From Tieghemiomyces parasiticus (lineage: Eukaryota; Kickxellomycota; Dimargaritomycetes; Dimargaritales; Dimargaritaceae), in the NCBI GenBank assembly GCA_027575765.1, contig JANBPT010000368.1, forward strand, positions 1 through 40,356: 40,356 nucleotides of DNA. The letters are read 5' to 3'. A program made the position numbers and the translations under genes. Shown one piece after another: positions 10,401-19,699 of the stretch (the stretch's first letter is position 1; each line of letters starts with the position of its first letter). The notes under the pieces are model-generated. The model was not told the origin of the DNA and searched no databases. It worked only from the letters and a program-made list of their open reading frames with translations.

Positions 10401-11600
10401 AGGCCACCCTCGCATGGTTACCCTTTGTGACCCGACTCGGGACCGGCCCCGGCCCGCTATCCCCTTGTGCCCCGATCTGCCGGGTCCCCGACAGCCTGGC
10501 CGTGGCGATAGCTGCAAGCCCGCGGTTCCGGTGCCCTCTTTTCCCCTCCATGGCACTGTTACCCCTCGCGAGGCCGTTCTTTCATGCTTACCCCCTATAC
10601 TTTGCAGCCGACCCCTAGCGGAGACTTCATAAATACCGTGTAGAGTGCCGCCAGAAGCGGGAACTGCTTACTCATCTCCCTGGCTTTTTTTCACTCTGGC
10701 TGCCGCGCGCTTCCCCCCCCCCTTCCCTTCACTCATCTACCTATTCAGATAGCTATCCACGTTCCTAGCTTTGACCTAGTCAATCGATTGCATCATCTGA
10801 AGTCTACCGCGTGTACCGGACCGTAAATCACCTCGCCACTTCGCACCGCTCTACTTTAAATACCAGAGTATAGCGGATCTCCTAGTCCACCACGTTCCCC
10901 GCGCTCGGACTTTCTACCACCGCCGGTGGCTGCGACGTCCAGGTCACACTTAGAGCCGCGAGTTTGGCCCACAGGCCCCACCCTCTGGTTAGCCCATTAA
11001 CGACGGGTGGTGTCCCTCCAACCTGTGTCGCGTAGTCCCTTGCTAGCTGTCATAGTCAGCTCGGTACTCGTCGACCTCCGCCATCACTGCCCCTTCCTGC
11101 CTGCTGCCCACCCCTGGCCAACCCATCGTTTACCCTACCCACCTCATCGATTCGTCAGTTTCACTGTGCCTTGCCCCCGTATACCCTCTCGTCCCCTACC
11201 AACAGTAAGCTGCGCCCCCCCCCCTCCCCTGGACCGCTCGTACCCCTCCCTCCCGCCCGTGGGCCACGCTAGTCCAGCCACATCTCCCTTTCCGACCCGC
11301 TTGCTCCACCGCCCGCCGGTACCCTGCGGGCAAGCACGACCGTCAACCCCACGACCTTCCCGCCGGTCTCGACTTGGTCACTCTCCCTTCCTTCTCCCTG
11401 CGCCCTCGCTTTGCTTACCGTACGACCAGGGACTGCCGGCCATCCTTTACCTTACCCACTCGGGTACCGGGCGGTTAGATAGCGATTGCAGTCGTACCGA
11501 CTCCTTCCGCACTCGCCCTCTCGCCTCTTCCCTTGCATCGTAAACCGCCTCGCTCTCCCGTCCGTCGCGCAGCCCCGTCCTTTTCCGGGCTCCAGTTACC
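4424..11600. other. Large gene-poor block ending in the tetraspanin upstream region
   Basis: About 7.2 kb with no gene I can support. 4424-4780 is the HMG/YABBY-like gene's leader and promoter. 4880-7300 holds only short overlapping frames on both strands. About 7300-8240 is strongly pyrimidine-biased on the plus strand, with a Pro/Thr/Ser-rich frame at 7354-7611 (85 codons). 8500-9850 is more AT-rich than the gene-dense half and is broken by stops, apart from an ATG-less frame ending at 9054. 10260-11600 is again C/T-rich on the plus strand and leads to the tetraspanin. A 178-codon frame at 11007-11543 is mostly Pro, Ser, Arg and Leu from that bias, so I treat it as non-coding. I saw no tRNA, rRNA, terminal repeats or transposase. 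Confidence 0.5.
4592..4598 (-). promoter_or_regulatory. TATA box of the HMG/YABBY-like gene
   Basis: The minus strand reads TATATAA, about 170 nt upstream of the ATG at 4423. The sense strand further upstream (4620-4760) is C/T-rich. It is a perfect TATA match in the right orientation; its use is not shown. Confidence 0.5.
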
Positions 11601-12341
11601 ATGCGCGGCATCTTGCCCAAGGCGCGGCCGGCCAGCTCACCCTACTCGTCCTTCCTACCTACCCACAGTTTCCCGTCGAACGTTCGCTACACGTTCCTCG
11701 TCCTCAATGCTTGCCTATTGCTCTCCGGCGCCCTGGCCCTCGGGATCATGGCGTATTATCTTCTCAACCCTCTGCCGCGACGCGACGTAATCCTGACCCC
11801 CGACGTGGTCGGCGGTGCCCTCGCTTGCGGGGCCGCCGCCGTAGCCATTTCCTTACTGGGTTTCTTTGGTGGCCAAGCGCCTCTACCCCGGCAGCGGGCC
11901 CTGGCAATCTACTGCGGACTAACGGTGCTCTTGCAAGTGGCCGAGTTAGTCCTGGGGGCCATCCTCTGGTTCCGCTCCCTTGATGTGCCGCGCGACTACT
12001 ACCCGCTATGGCAGTCCTGGCCTCAGCCGCTGCGCGCCGAGTTCCAGGAATATGGCCACTGCTGTGGATTTTACCGCCCTGATGACTTCAGCGTCCCGTC
12101 GGCCGGGTGTGCTGCCTTGTTCAGCCCGGGTGGTGCCACCTCGTCCATTAATGGCTGTAGTAATACCCTCTACGTGTACGTGAGTGCCTACTTGGAGAGG
12201 TGTTACAGCGCCGTCTTTGGCTTCATCGCCGTGGCCTTCGTAGCCATGTTCTCAAGTCTTGTCATTTACCTCTCCAGCCGGGACCTGCAGCGGTACATCA
12301 CGACCAGTGAGAAACTGCTCCAGCTGCGAGTGGACCCGTAA
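11601..12341 (+). CDS. Tetraspanin
   Basis: Seen: an uninterrupted 246-residue frame with four hydrophobic helices near residues 31-55, 69-91, 100-122 and 204-224. A long extracellular loop lies between helices 3 and 4 (about 125-203). That loop carries the hallmark CCG at 154-156, then C170, C186 and C201. Known: CCG plus further loop cysteines defines tetraspanins, which organise membrane microdomains; in filamentous fungi, Pls1/Tsp-type members act in hyphal growth and host penetration. The length (240-280) and short cytosolic tails fit. The N-terminal tail is about 30 residues and basic. A long pyrimidine-rich region precedes the start. Inference: a plasma-membrane organiser; the partner and subfamily are undetermined. 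The start is the first ATG in frame after an upstream C/T-rich leader. Confidence 0.9.
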   Translation: MRGILPKARPASSPYSSFLPTHSFPSNVRYTFLVLNACLLLSGALALGIMAYYLLNPLPRRDVILTPDVVGGALACGAAAVAISLLGFFGGQAPLPRQRALAIYCGLTVLLQVAELVLGAILWFRSLDVPRDYYPLWQSWPQPLRAEFQEYGHCCGFYRPDDFSVPSAGCAALFSPGGATSSINGCSNTLYVYVSAYLERCYSAVFGFIAVAFVAMFSSLVIYLSSRDLQRYITTSEKLLQLRVDP

Positions 12342-12915
12342 TATTGCCACGCTGGCCCATAGTGTGCCATCTGTACACACACGCACACACAGCACCGCCG
12401 CGATCGGCCGCAACCAAAATAGAGTCACCGTCGTTCACCATGTAATCTAATCTGGCGCACCAGATCCCTCCTCTCTCATCTATTGCAAGTGAAGCTCCCT
12501 CTTTACATCACTTCGCCTCTCCCATTCCCCTCTCCGTTAATACCCCCCGTCCTCGCTATCGATCGAGTCACTCACTAAATAAAACCAACCCTCTCCCTAG
12601 ATTTCGCGTTGGTTGCGCTGCGTGCCTAATCCTATCTTTGGGATGGTCTATAGCCCGGTTCAGCACTGGAATAGCGTAAGCAGGTTACGACTAGACTAAG
12701 GCGGCTCATCTGGCTAGCGTGCGGGATTCGATTTTGGGCCATTGGGAAGCTAATAGGGCGTGGAATTGGGTTCACCCCAAGGGTCCCACTCCTATGCCAA
12801 CGTTCTCAGTAATGTGGCAATAGATTTTAGATTATGAGTAACAAGATAAGGTAGGGATGGCACTGTGAAGCATATTGACGGACGAAGGATGGCGTACGGT
12901 CGAACATGGAGCGGG
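12342..12915. other. Convergent intergenic region
   Basis: Holds the 3' flanks of the tetraspanin (plus) and of the 12916-14276 gene (minus). It includes a short CA-rich run near 12375-12391 and the AATAAA at 12578. I see no gene in it. Confidence 0.6.
12578..12583 (+). terminator. Candidate polyadenylation signal of the tetraspanin gene
   Basis: AATAAA on the plus strand, about 237 nt after the tetraspanin stop codon. Assigned by position. Confidence 0.4.
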
Positions 12916-14276
12916 TCACGGTCGACGCGATCCAGTGGTGGCGCGACGGGGTGCTGATAGGTCCGCGGGGGCCCGACGGGTACCGGCAGGGTTGATGGGT
13001 GGCAATACAAGCGGTTTGGAAGAGGGCAGCGCACTGGTAACCCGGCGGCCCTGCCGATGTGAGGTGAGGGTGAGGGTACTGGCGCATGATGCCAGGCTGT
13101 CTGAAGAGGGCTGAAGTCGCAGCGGACTCCGGCATGAGAGACTTGAGGGTGGGCGGGTCCGTGCTGGTGGAGGTGTGGCGCCCCTGGCCGGGGGACGACG
13201 CGTGGGAAGCTGGGACGAGGTGGGCATTGATTGCGCCACGGTGACGTTCGAGGGCTGCTGGCGTGGGCGAGCCGGCAGCGGAACCGTTCTGGTTAAAGTA
13301 CGCCGGGGGGAGGGCCCTGCGGTTGACCGGCTGACCGTGGGCTGGGCGGGGGTGGATTTGTAGATCCGTGTCATGGGTGGTGGTAGTGGTGGCCGGACCG
13401 CCGTGGGGGCGACGATAGGCGTACGCGAAAGGGTGCAGGGGTTGGTGGCAACGGGTACAGTGCCGGACGACCACCGTGCTACATCGGAGGGTTTAAACCG
13501 GAGTCGGTCTCGTAACGGGACCGAGTCAGCGACCGGGGCGGTAGCCGCTGCGTGGTGTCGCCAGCTGTCAAGGTAATCGGCATAGATGTGGCGGCTCTGC
13601 TGGATGACCTCGTCAACCGAAAGGGTGGGCGCAGTTGAATTCCAGGTGGGCAGCTGGTAGTCCTGATCACTAGCGGCCAAACGCTACAACCCAGGGGCAG
13701 GGTGTAGTAATGGGGGTGGGGAGAATGAAAGGATGGACAAGTCGGTTTGTTAAATGCCCTAGACGGGTGAGGTGAAGGAAAAGGAGCGGTACGGACAATA
13801 CCAGGCTTAAATCATCGAGGCCCTTGGCCACCCGCTGGCATACCAGGTGGCCGCGCCGAGATGGTGTTTATCACACCAATGAAAGAGTGGCAATGCGGGT
13901 CTTCGGCCTGTCAAGTACAGACGGGGGAGCATCCTCTAGACGCTAGTCCCTGGCTCGAGCAATTTACCTGCAAACGGGTCGTGACGGGCGACGTGGCCAG
14001 GGCCTCGGTCTCGTCGGGGGGCAGCTCTGCTCCTTGCGAGTAGCGCCGCCGGGCCTCGAGAAAGCGCTGAATCATGGTTGGCCCACGTGGGGAAGCTAAC
14101 TGACTACTATCGGGGTCGTCTTCGTCGTTGTCATTGTCATTGGAAAGACATAGTGGCTCGACCACGCCGAGGTCCCCCGGGCCGTGGCTACGCAGGCGGG
14201 GTGAATAGAGCCATTCCTCTTCACCCGGCGAGCTGTCGTCAGGGCTACTAAGCATGTCCGCTGTATTCGACTGCAT
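12916..14276 (-). CDS. Orphan, largely disordered protein, two exons
   Basis: Seen: exon 1 (14276-13968, 103 codons) starts MQSNTADML and ends TTRLQ before a GTAAAT donor. The intron is 13684-13967 (284 nt, ending TTGTAG). Exon 2 (13683-12916) starts RLAASDQDYQLPTW, for 358 residues in total. Both junctions are in phase 0. The N-terminus is acidic (SPGEEEW, and NDNDNDEDDPDSS near residue 50), followed by a likely helix (TMIQRFLEARRRY). A second helix (VDEVIQQSRHIYADYLDSW) follows the junction. The rest is Pro/Ser/Thr/Arg-rich and looks disordered. I recognise no family. The mix of acidic and basic low-complexity parts with two helices fits a scaffold or regulatory protein, but that is only an impression. 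Exon 2 has no ATG of its own near its start, which supports the splice. The gene shares a 707-bp divergent region with the HSBP1-like gene. Confidence 0.65.
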
Positions 14277-14983
14277 GGCAAAGTGTAAATGTTCAGGATG
14301 AGCGAGGAAAGGTGATGGCTACGGGAGCGACTGGGGAGGGGGATGGTCCAGCCGGCGGACCCGATAGCGGGACGGAGGAGAGTTAACGTTGCAGCTAGGC
14401 TCGACGGCCAAGGGAAGTCGACCCACCAATGGGCCGATGCCTGAGTTTGAACACGATGAGGGCGGTTGGGGTAGGGTGGGGTTAGCTGTCTCAGCGATGC
14501 GTGGGTTGCGGGAGTGGGTCTCGTCGCCATTCCCCGGCTCAGGCCGGTCGACGGTATTTATCCCCGACCGTGGCGTGGTCACCCCTATCCCCTCTCAACG
14601 CACATAAATGCTGCCTTGGGAAGAGGGTAGGGCCCAATCTGACAGTAGACTGGACAGCATCGTCCCCCCCTAAGTCTTCTTCTCCACCCGCCGCCAATCT
14701 GGTCAAGGAGAAGGAAAGGCGAGGAAGGGTCAGCGGGGCAGAACCACCGCCGACCCGTGCCGCCTGCATGGCAGTGCCAGCCGTATGGGGCGCATGGAGC
14801 CAGTCGAGTTCCGTGTTTATGCTGCACGAGGCCACCTCCATCACAGCCACCTCTCCCTGTTTATGCAACACTATCTGGTGCCCACGATTTCCCGTCTAGA
14901 CCCTTCTTGACCTAGTTGTGACCTGAGCTCGACATTCCCAACTTTGACCATTACCCTCGCTTTCCCATCCCCATCGTTAAACA
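14277..14983. promoter_or_regulatory. Divergent promoter region
   Basis: Lies between the starts of the 12916-14276 gene (minus) and the HSBP1-like gene (plus). The last 120 bases are C/T-rich on the plus strand, as expected for the HSBP1-like leader. A TATTTAT sits near 14551-14557 on the plus strand, far from either start. Other frames here look like shadows. Confidence 0.5.
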
Positions 14984-15535
14984 ATGTCACAATCTGCCAC
15001 GTCCGAGCCGACCGAGGCCCCGCCCGGTGCGCAGGCCCCGCTGGAAGTGGTTGCCAAGGTGAGTGAGACTACAGCCAAGAGCATCGCCAATCGGGAACCC
15101 CGCGCACCTTCCTCGCTCGAGTTCATGCCCAAGCCGACCGAAAAGCGGCGCGCACTCCCTGCTAACCCATTTGCTCCCTTTCCCCTCTCTTCTCGCCCCA
15201 CCAAATACAGTTGGAATCGTTGTTGACCCAAATGGTGAGTTTGGTCGGCCGTACTTGATTCTACCGTTCCAGCCCCTCTTCACCCAGCCGCTGGGGCCTG
15301 TCCCGACACCACGCGGCCCAGTATCTAACGCTATACCCGTGATCTGCCCCCCCCTCTCCTCTACCCTCTTCCGTGCAAACCGAGGTCCTAGGAAACCAAA
15401 CTGGGTGAGTTCAGCCAGAATTCCAACGCCAAATTTGACACCATCGAGCGGCGGCTCGACCAGATGGACGAAAACCTAAAAGCCATGGAACGTCTTACTG
15501 AGGGACCCGAGAGCCAAGCGGACGCCACAGCTTGA
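14984..15535 (+). CDS. HSBP1: Heat shock factor-binding protein 1-like coiled coil
   Basis: Seen: three exons, 14984-15058, 15211-15234 and 15392-15535, giving 80 residues. Donors are GTGAGT for both introns; acceptors are ATACAG and CCTAG. All junctions are phase 0. The spliced core reads LESLLTQM then ETKLGEFSQNSNAKFD and IERRLDQMDENLKAMERL, a heptad pattern. Known: HSBP1 has LLQQMQDKFxxMSDxIIxRIDxMxxRIDxLExNI; the LL-x-QM-xx-K spacing and the R-x-D-x-M repeats line up. HSBP1 forms trimeric or hexameric coiled coils, was described as a negative regulator of heat-shock factor, and also acts in WASH complex assembly. Odd: the middle exon is only 24 nt yet encodes the most conserved part. The N-terminal 20 residues are Pro/Ala-rich and non-conserved. 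Alternative: another short coiled-coil protein of the same fold. Confidence 0.8.
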
Positions 15536-15803
15536 TCGCCCTTCCCATTTAGGTCGTGAGGGCTGTCGTCCTCTCTTCATTGAATTGGCCGGGGGGCGGC
15601 TCGGGGAACGCGACTGTGATTGTGGCGAGAATTATTATAATTAAATGAGAATTATACACAAAGGAGGTAACGATTGCGTCCGACCACGGGGACATGTCCA
15701 CTGGTTACGGAAACGAGGCCGACGAAAGGATGGCATGGGACTTGCAGGACCCTGGTGAGTATGGGCAGGGTGCGGGAGATAGACGCCCGCGCCCTCCCTC
15801 TGG

Positions 15804-16706
15804 TCAGTTTTTGCGCGCAGTGCGTCGGGTGCCAACGGCCGGTGACGATTTGGCAGTGGGTGACGGAAGAGTATTGCGACCGGTCTTTCGCCGCGTGAGA
15901 GGGGTCGATGGTTTGACGTCGGCCAGGGCTGGGACGTCCTTGCGCGTACCGGAAGTGGCACGCCGCGTTTTCTTAGCCACGTGCACTAGTGGATGAAGCG
16001 GGATGGTGGTTGAGGCGCAGGACAAGCGACGGTAGTGGTGAGCAAGAATTGATTTCCATGGTAGCCCGCCAACGGCAGCCTCCGAATAAAGCACCCTATT
16101 CGGCGCGTACTTACCTTCACGATCCCCCTCTGGAGACACGGCGCGAGAGCTCCCGGCGGACAGAGCTGGTGAACTACGGCGGGTACGCAGCGACCGCGAT
16201 GTCGGAGTATAGATCATGGGTGTGGAGGCCGGCGTGGCCTCGGTCGAGGTCTCCTCGTGGCTGCGCCCGTGTTCGACGATGAGTGGTTCGTACTCGTCCC
16301 AGGGCAATTCAAAGTCGGACGTGTATTTCCAGAAGGACGGGTGGTGGGGGCCAGGAGGCCGCCGCCGGGACCCGGATACCGGGTCAGAGCCCCCGTCGTC
16401 TCGGATAACTTCGGGATCCCGGGCGGTGCTGGCCTCGCTGTTGTCGTCGTCGTCGCTGGCCAGCTCTCCGGCATCGAGTTCGGGCAGGTTAAACAGCTCG
16501 TCCAGCTTCTCCCAAATGTCCTGGGTGGTACAGGGCTGGAGGCCGCTGTGCAAGAATTGGTCGTAGATGGCAATCATGCGAAAGTGCTTGTGGATGCCCA
16601 CCGGCCGGCGGCCCACCATGGCCTGAAACAGGGCGATCTCCATCTGCGGCGTCCAGTGAACTGTATCGGTGACGGCACTATCGAGGGACTTGGAGTCGTC
16701 GTCCAT
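15804..16706 (-). CDS. EAF7: NuA4 histone acetyltransferase subunit EAF7 (MRGBP family)
   Basis: Seen: exon 1 is 16706-16115, a GTAAGT intron spans 15986-16114 (129 nt, acceptor CACTAG), and exon 2 is 15985-15804, giving 257 residues. Residues 15-75 carry the family core: TVHWTPQMEIALFQAM, RRPVGIHKHFRMIAI (33-47), then a W-x-x-L helix (IWEKLDELFNLPEL). After an acidic loop (SDDDDNSE) comes FELPWDEYEPLI at about 132-143. Known: the EAF7/MRGBP (CT20) family shows KPxGIxKHFxM, then IWxxL, then F-LPWxEY; it joins NuA4/TIP60 to acetylate H4 and H2A. The C-terminus is basic (KKTRR, TRRKTGR, RRTARKN) and probably nuclear-targeting or DNA-contacting. Odd: the intron is a multiple of three and stop-free, so retention would insert 43 residues. 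The ATG is chosen because the conserved domain starts 15 residues later and the upstream DNA is an AT repeat. Confidence 0.92.
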   Translation of the reverse strand: MDDDSKSLDSAVTDTVHWTPQMEIALFQAMVGRRPVGIHKHFRMIAIYDQFLHSGLQPCTTQDIWEKLDELFNLPELDAGELASDDDDNSEASTARDPEVIRDDGGSDPVSGSRRRPPGPHHPSFWKYTSDFELPWDEYEPLIVEHGRSHEETSTEATPASTPMIYTPTSRSLRTRRSSPALSAGSSRAVSPEGDREGKYAPNRVLYSEAAVGGLPWKSILAHHYRRLSCASTTIPLHPLVHVAKKTRRATSGTRKDVPALADVKPSTPLTRRKTGRNTLPSPTAKSSPAVGTRRTARKN

Positions 16707-17179
16707 TGTGAAGTGTCGGATTAGAAATATATATATATATAAATAAAAAGTGGTAAGGAATCGAGGGCTGGGCAAATGTGAAGCGTCGGCTGGGCTGAAG
16801 GCAAAGGGATTGGACCAAGAAATGAACTCGCGCGTCACGGCTAGAGCTGGCCCCTCCCCCCTCTCGTCCACTGGTTGGTGCCGTACCCAGTCTCCGTCTG
16901 TGGGCTGGGAGCCTCCCCGCCAAAGCAAAGGCTGGGCCAGGGGGAGGGATGGGCTTGAGGAGGGGGGGAGGTGTTGGGGAGGCGGAACTGGCTCTGAATT
17001 CACCCTCGCCGCACTATATTTCGGTCCCAATCCCTCTTCCAACCCAGCTTGGCCATTCCTTAGCCTGACACCCTCGCCTCCTGACCTAACCCCGTCTCAC
17101 CCGTACATCATTTCTGACTCTCTAGTTTCTCACTTCTCTCCCCCATCCCCCATTTCCTCTTCACTTCTACCCTTGAATC
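16707..17179. promoter_or_regulatory. Divergent EAF7/NDUFB10 promoter
   Basis: The 473 bp between two head-to-head starts. It is purine-rich near EAF7 on the plus strand and pyrimidine-rich over the last 130 bases before NDUFB10. TATATTT lies at 17015-17021 on the plus strand, about 160 nt before the NDUFB10 ATG. Confidence 0.6.
16727..16740. repeat. (AT)7 microsatellite upstream of EAF7
   Basis: Seven AT units 21-34 nt upstream of the EAF7 ATG, followed by an A-rich run. It could act as a TATA element with a very short leader, or be a neutral repeat. Confidence 0.8.
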
Positions 17180-17701
17180 ATGCGGGACGGCCATCGTTAC
17201 CACAAAGAGTGCCCCAAGGTCCCCGACTTTGACGAGCTGGAGAAGGACGACCTGATCGGTGAGTTCATGCACCTTCCTCCAGACTGGCCTGCCCGCTTGC
17301 ATCACAGCCGGCAGACGTCACCCTCGGGCGCGATGCAACCAGAAAGGTCCACAACGAGACCGCGCCCCGCCTTACCCTTGAGATTATACAGCTTACCGGC
17401 CCACTAACCTACGTGCTTGACTCTCCTGCCTCCTTCGTACCCGATTCACCCAGGGTTCCGCCGGGCCCGCGACCAGTACCTCCGCGAGACCTGGATCCGG
17501 GTGATGGAATTGCGCATCATGCAGAAGCGCCTCCAGCAGTGCTACCGCACCGAAGGCGTCAACTACATCCAGAACTGCCGCGCGCTCGGAGAGCGGTACC
17601 TTGACATGGCCAAGCTTTACCAAATGAAGGGCTACCATTCGCATTCGGGCAAGGCCACCAAGCTGCCGCCTATCCCCGCCGTCCCCAGCAAGAACGAATA
17701 G
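17180..17701 (+). CDS. NDUFB10: Mitochondrial complex I subunit NDUFB10-like
   Basis: Seen: exon 1 is 17180-17258, a GTGAGT intron spans 17259-17453 (195 nt, acceptor TTCACCCAG), and exon 2 is 17454-17701, giving 108 residues. The junction splits a glycine codon. The key stretch is LRETWIRVMELRIMQKRL then QQCYRTEGVNYIQNC (residues 54-68), with C56 and C68 separated by eleven residues, then ERYLDMAKLYQMKGY. Known: NDUFB10 and the fungal 12-kDa subunit share C-QxREGxNYxxN-C with the same x11 spacing; these cysteines form a disulfide in the intermembrane space, on the membrane arm of NADH:ubiquinone oxidoreductase. There is no classical presequence, as is usual for this Mia40-imported family. 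The length fits the fungal proteins (about 90-120). It is divergent from EAF7. Confidence 0.88.
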
Positions 17702-18100
17702 GAGCCAACACGCCAGAAATCCCCCTCTCTCTCTCGAGGTTTTCTCGGCCTCCGCCATTTGTATCCTTTAGTCTGACCCCATAACCGAGGGGGGAGTGTC
17801 AACTTTTAATCGTCGGCTCACATTTTATATATACATATTTTTGGTACACCTTTATCGATAAACGCGGAGGCATACCAAGTTCCACTACGGGGGTGGGGGG
17901 ATTGCCCGATTGATAGTGGAGACCGGCAAGGTTGGTCGGCCGGCCCAGTGAAGTCTGGTGGTCCTGGTCAACGGAAACCATGCCGCGTCGACAACTACCT
18001 CCGTCGCTATTGGGAGAGTGTACCGTTTATTCTTCACCATAACGAGTACAAAGGATTACAAAGAGGGTTGTCGCGAATAATATATAGATGCCCACATGGC
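17702..18100. other. Convergent intergenic region
   Basis: Holds the 3' flanks of NDUFB10 and of the 18101-19699 gene. AT-rich islands lie at 17824-17840 and 18075-18088. I see no gene in it. Confidence 0.6.
18026..18031 (-). terminator. Candidate polyadenylation signal of the 18101-19699 gene
   Basis: Reads AATAAA on the minus strand, about 70 nt beyond the stop codon of the two-helix orphan. Confidence 0.5.
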
Positions 18101-19699
18101 TCATACCACACCTTTGCACCGGCAGTGCGAGTACCGTTGCAGTTTGGCCGCTAGTTTGCGACCGACCACTCGTCGTCGGTACAGGCCAACAGCCAGGACG
18201 ATACCGCTTACCACCCCGACGGCTAGTAGGGCAGTACTACCTTCGATGCCCAGGGGTTTGCAGAACGGCCGGCCGGCGTCGAAGCCCCGACTACAGAGCC
18301 CGTGCTGGTGACAGGCGTAGCTGAAGCAGGCCCCGCCGTAGACGGTACCCACGACGAACGCCACAGCGAGGAACACGATGGCGGCGGTGATGTATCTGGT
18401 TAACTTTGGGTCGAACAGCCAGTGGTAGGGACGGGCGAGGGGTCGGCCGCTGACAAAACTGGTCAGCCCCATACTGAAATAAGGTGCGGCGCACGGGGCT
18501 GCGCTGGATCCGGAGTGGGGTGCCGCCACGGTGTCTTCGGAAACGGAGGGTAGAATAGAGCGGGCAAAGGAGGCGGTGGAGACGGTTGGACCAGCAAACG
18601 ACGTGCTGGACTGCCGCTTGGGCGGCTGCGCCAGCACGTACCCGGACACGGCGCTGACCGACCGACGCGAGGGTGGTGGGGGCACATCGAATACCCCGAG
18701 GGCGGCTTCAAGCCAGGCCTCATCACGGAGGTGGCCCGGGGAACTTAGTGAAGCGGGATACTTTTCATCGCTCAGGAGAAAGCTCCGGCGGGAGGGCGGG
18801 AGGGCCGGCCGAGAGAAGGCAGCGGGGTGGCTATGGCGGGTAGTCAGGGCGGGCCGGGAGTCACCCACTAGGGGTAGAACCGGTACCGACGCCGAGATGG
18901 TATCGACGGGAGACGGTGAGCTAGACCGCGCAGCCGGTAAGGGTTCGCACACGTCTAGGTAGTCGGCGGCCAGAACTGGCACGGACCCGCTGACCCCGCG
19001 GTAACTATTGCGCAGCTTGGGGATATCCCGAATGTTACCCTCGGAATATTTACGGGGGCGCCGGGGACCGGTCGGGCCGTCATGGCCACCGTCACTGCTG
19101 CAGTCGGTGAAAGGTGGTGGGGGTAGCAGGTCATATGGTGTGTCGACGGCGGCAGCCTGCATCGGAGGCGAAGGTGGCGGTAGTGAGAGATCGACCGAGG
19201 TGGCCAGGGCCGAACGGTCCAACCCAATCGGGGTGGGTAGGGTCCGCTGCGGCGACACGGGCGACACGGACGGTAGAGACTGCGTCGGCGGGCGGAAGCC
19301 AGAGTAGGCACTGGAACGGTACATGACCGGCGATGAGACGGCTGACCGAGTGGCCGGTACTGGGGCCCCGGGGCTGGGCGGCTGGGGAAGGGGCTTCTCC
19401 CGGATGGGCCGCGCTGGAGAGGTGGGGGCCGCGGGCTCGATGCTCTCCGTCGCGAAAGATCCGAGTGATACGGCTTCATCACGAGGGGAAAGCTTGGCCA
19501 GGGTCGGCAGGGGGTGGTGACGGGGACGCTGAGGGGCCAACGAGCTACTGATGGGCACGACGGTGTAATCTTCACAGAACTCATAATCGCTAGAGTAGGT
19601 CATCAGATCGCGTGGGTGGCCTGAGGGAGTCCCTAGGCGGTGAATATCCGCCACGGACATGCGGTTCGAGGCGGAACCTGTGCTCGGTGAATGCTGCAT
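18101..19699 (-). CDS. Orphan membrane protein: long disordered N-terminus, two C-terminal helices
   Basis: Seen: one uninterrupted frame of 532 residues. Residues 1-430 are rich in Ser, Pro and Ala with many SP/TP sites and short conserved-looking patches (YSSDYEFCEDYTVVPISS near 35-52; RKYSEGNIRDIPKLRNSYRG near 220-240). Two hydrophobic helices follow, at about 436-456 and 488-506. They flank a 30-residue loop with four cysteines (458, 463, 469, 480), which could form two disulfides. The tail is basic (YRRRVVGRKLAAKLQRY) and ends with a C-x-C pair. I recognise no family. Inference: a membrane-anchored protein with a long cytosolic, probably phosphorylated, N-terminal region and a cysteine-stabilised lumenal or outer loop. 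The positive tail after helix 2 supports both ends being cytosolic. Length and codon use are consistent with a real gene; it has a TATA element 170 nt upstream and an AATAAA downstream. Confidence 0.8.
   Translation of the reverse strand: MQHSPSTGSASNRMSVADIHRLGTPSGHPRDLMTYSSDYEFCEDYTVVPISSSLAPQRPRHHPLPTLAKLSPRDEAVSLGSFATESIEPAAPTSPARPIREKPLPQPPSPGAPVPATRSAVSSPVMYRSSAYSGFRPPTQSLPSVSPVSPQRTLPTPIGLDRSALATSVDLSLPPPSPPMQAAAVDTPYDLLPPPPFTDCSSDGGHDGPTGPRRPRKYSEGNIRDIPKLRNSYRGVSGSVPVLAADYLDVCEPLPAARSSSPSPVDTISASVPVLPLVGDSRPALTTRHSHPAAFSRPALPPSRRSFLLSDEKYPASLSSPGHLRDEAWLEAALGVFDVPPPPSRRSVSAVSGYVLAQPPKRQSSTSFAGPTVSTASFARSILPSVSEDTVAAPHSGSSAAPCAAPYFSMGLTSFVSGRPLARPYHWLFDPKLTRYITAAIVFLAVAFVVGTVYGGACFSYACHQHGLCSRGFDAGRPFCKPLGIEGSTALLAVGVVSGIVLAVGLYRRRVVGRKLAAKLQRYSHCRCKGVV

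Noticed and set aside
11007..11543. 178-codon plus-strand frame upstream of the tetraspanin
   Set aside because: Translation is dominated by Pro, Ser, Arg and Leu from a C/T-rich leader; no folded-looking segment and no family resemblance.
16707..17042. In-frame upstream extension of EAF7
   Set aside because: Crosses the AT repeat and purine-rich leader; the conserved domain begins 15 residues after the chosen ATG, as in the family.
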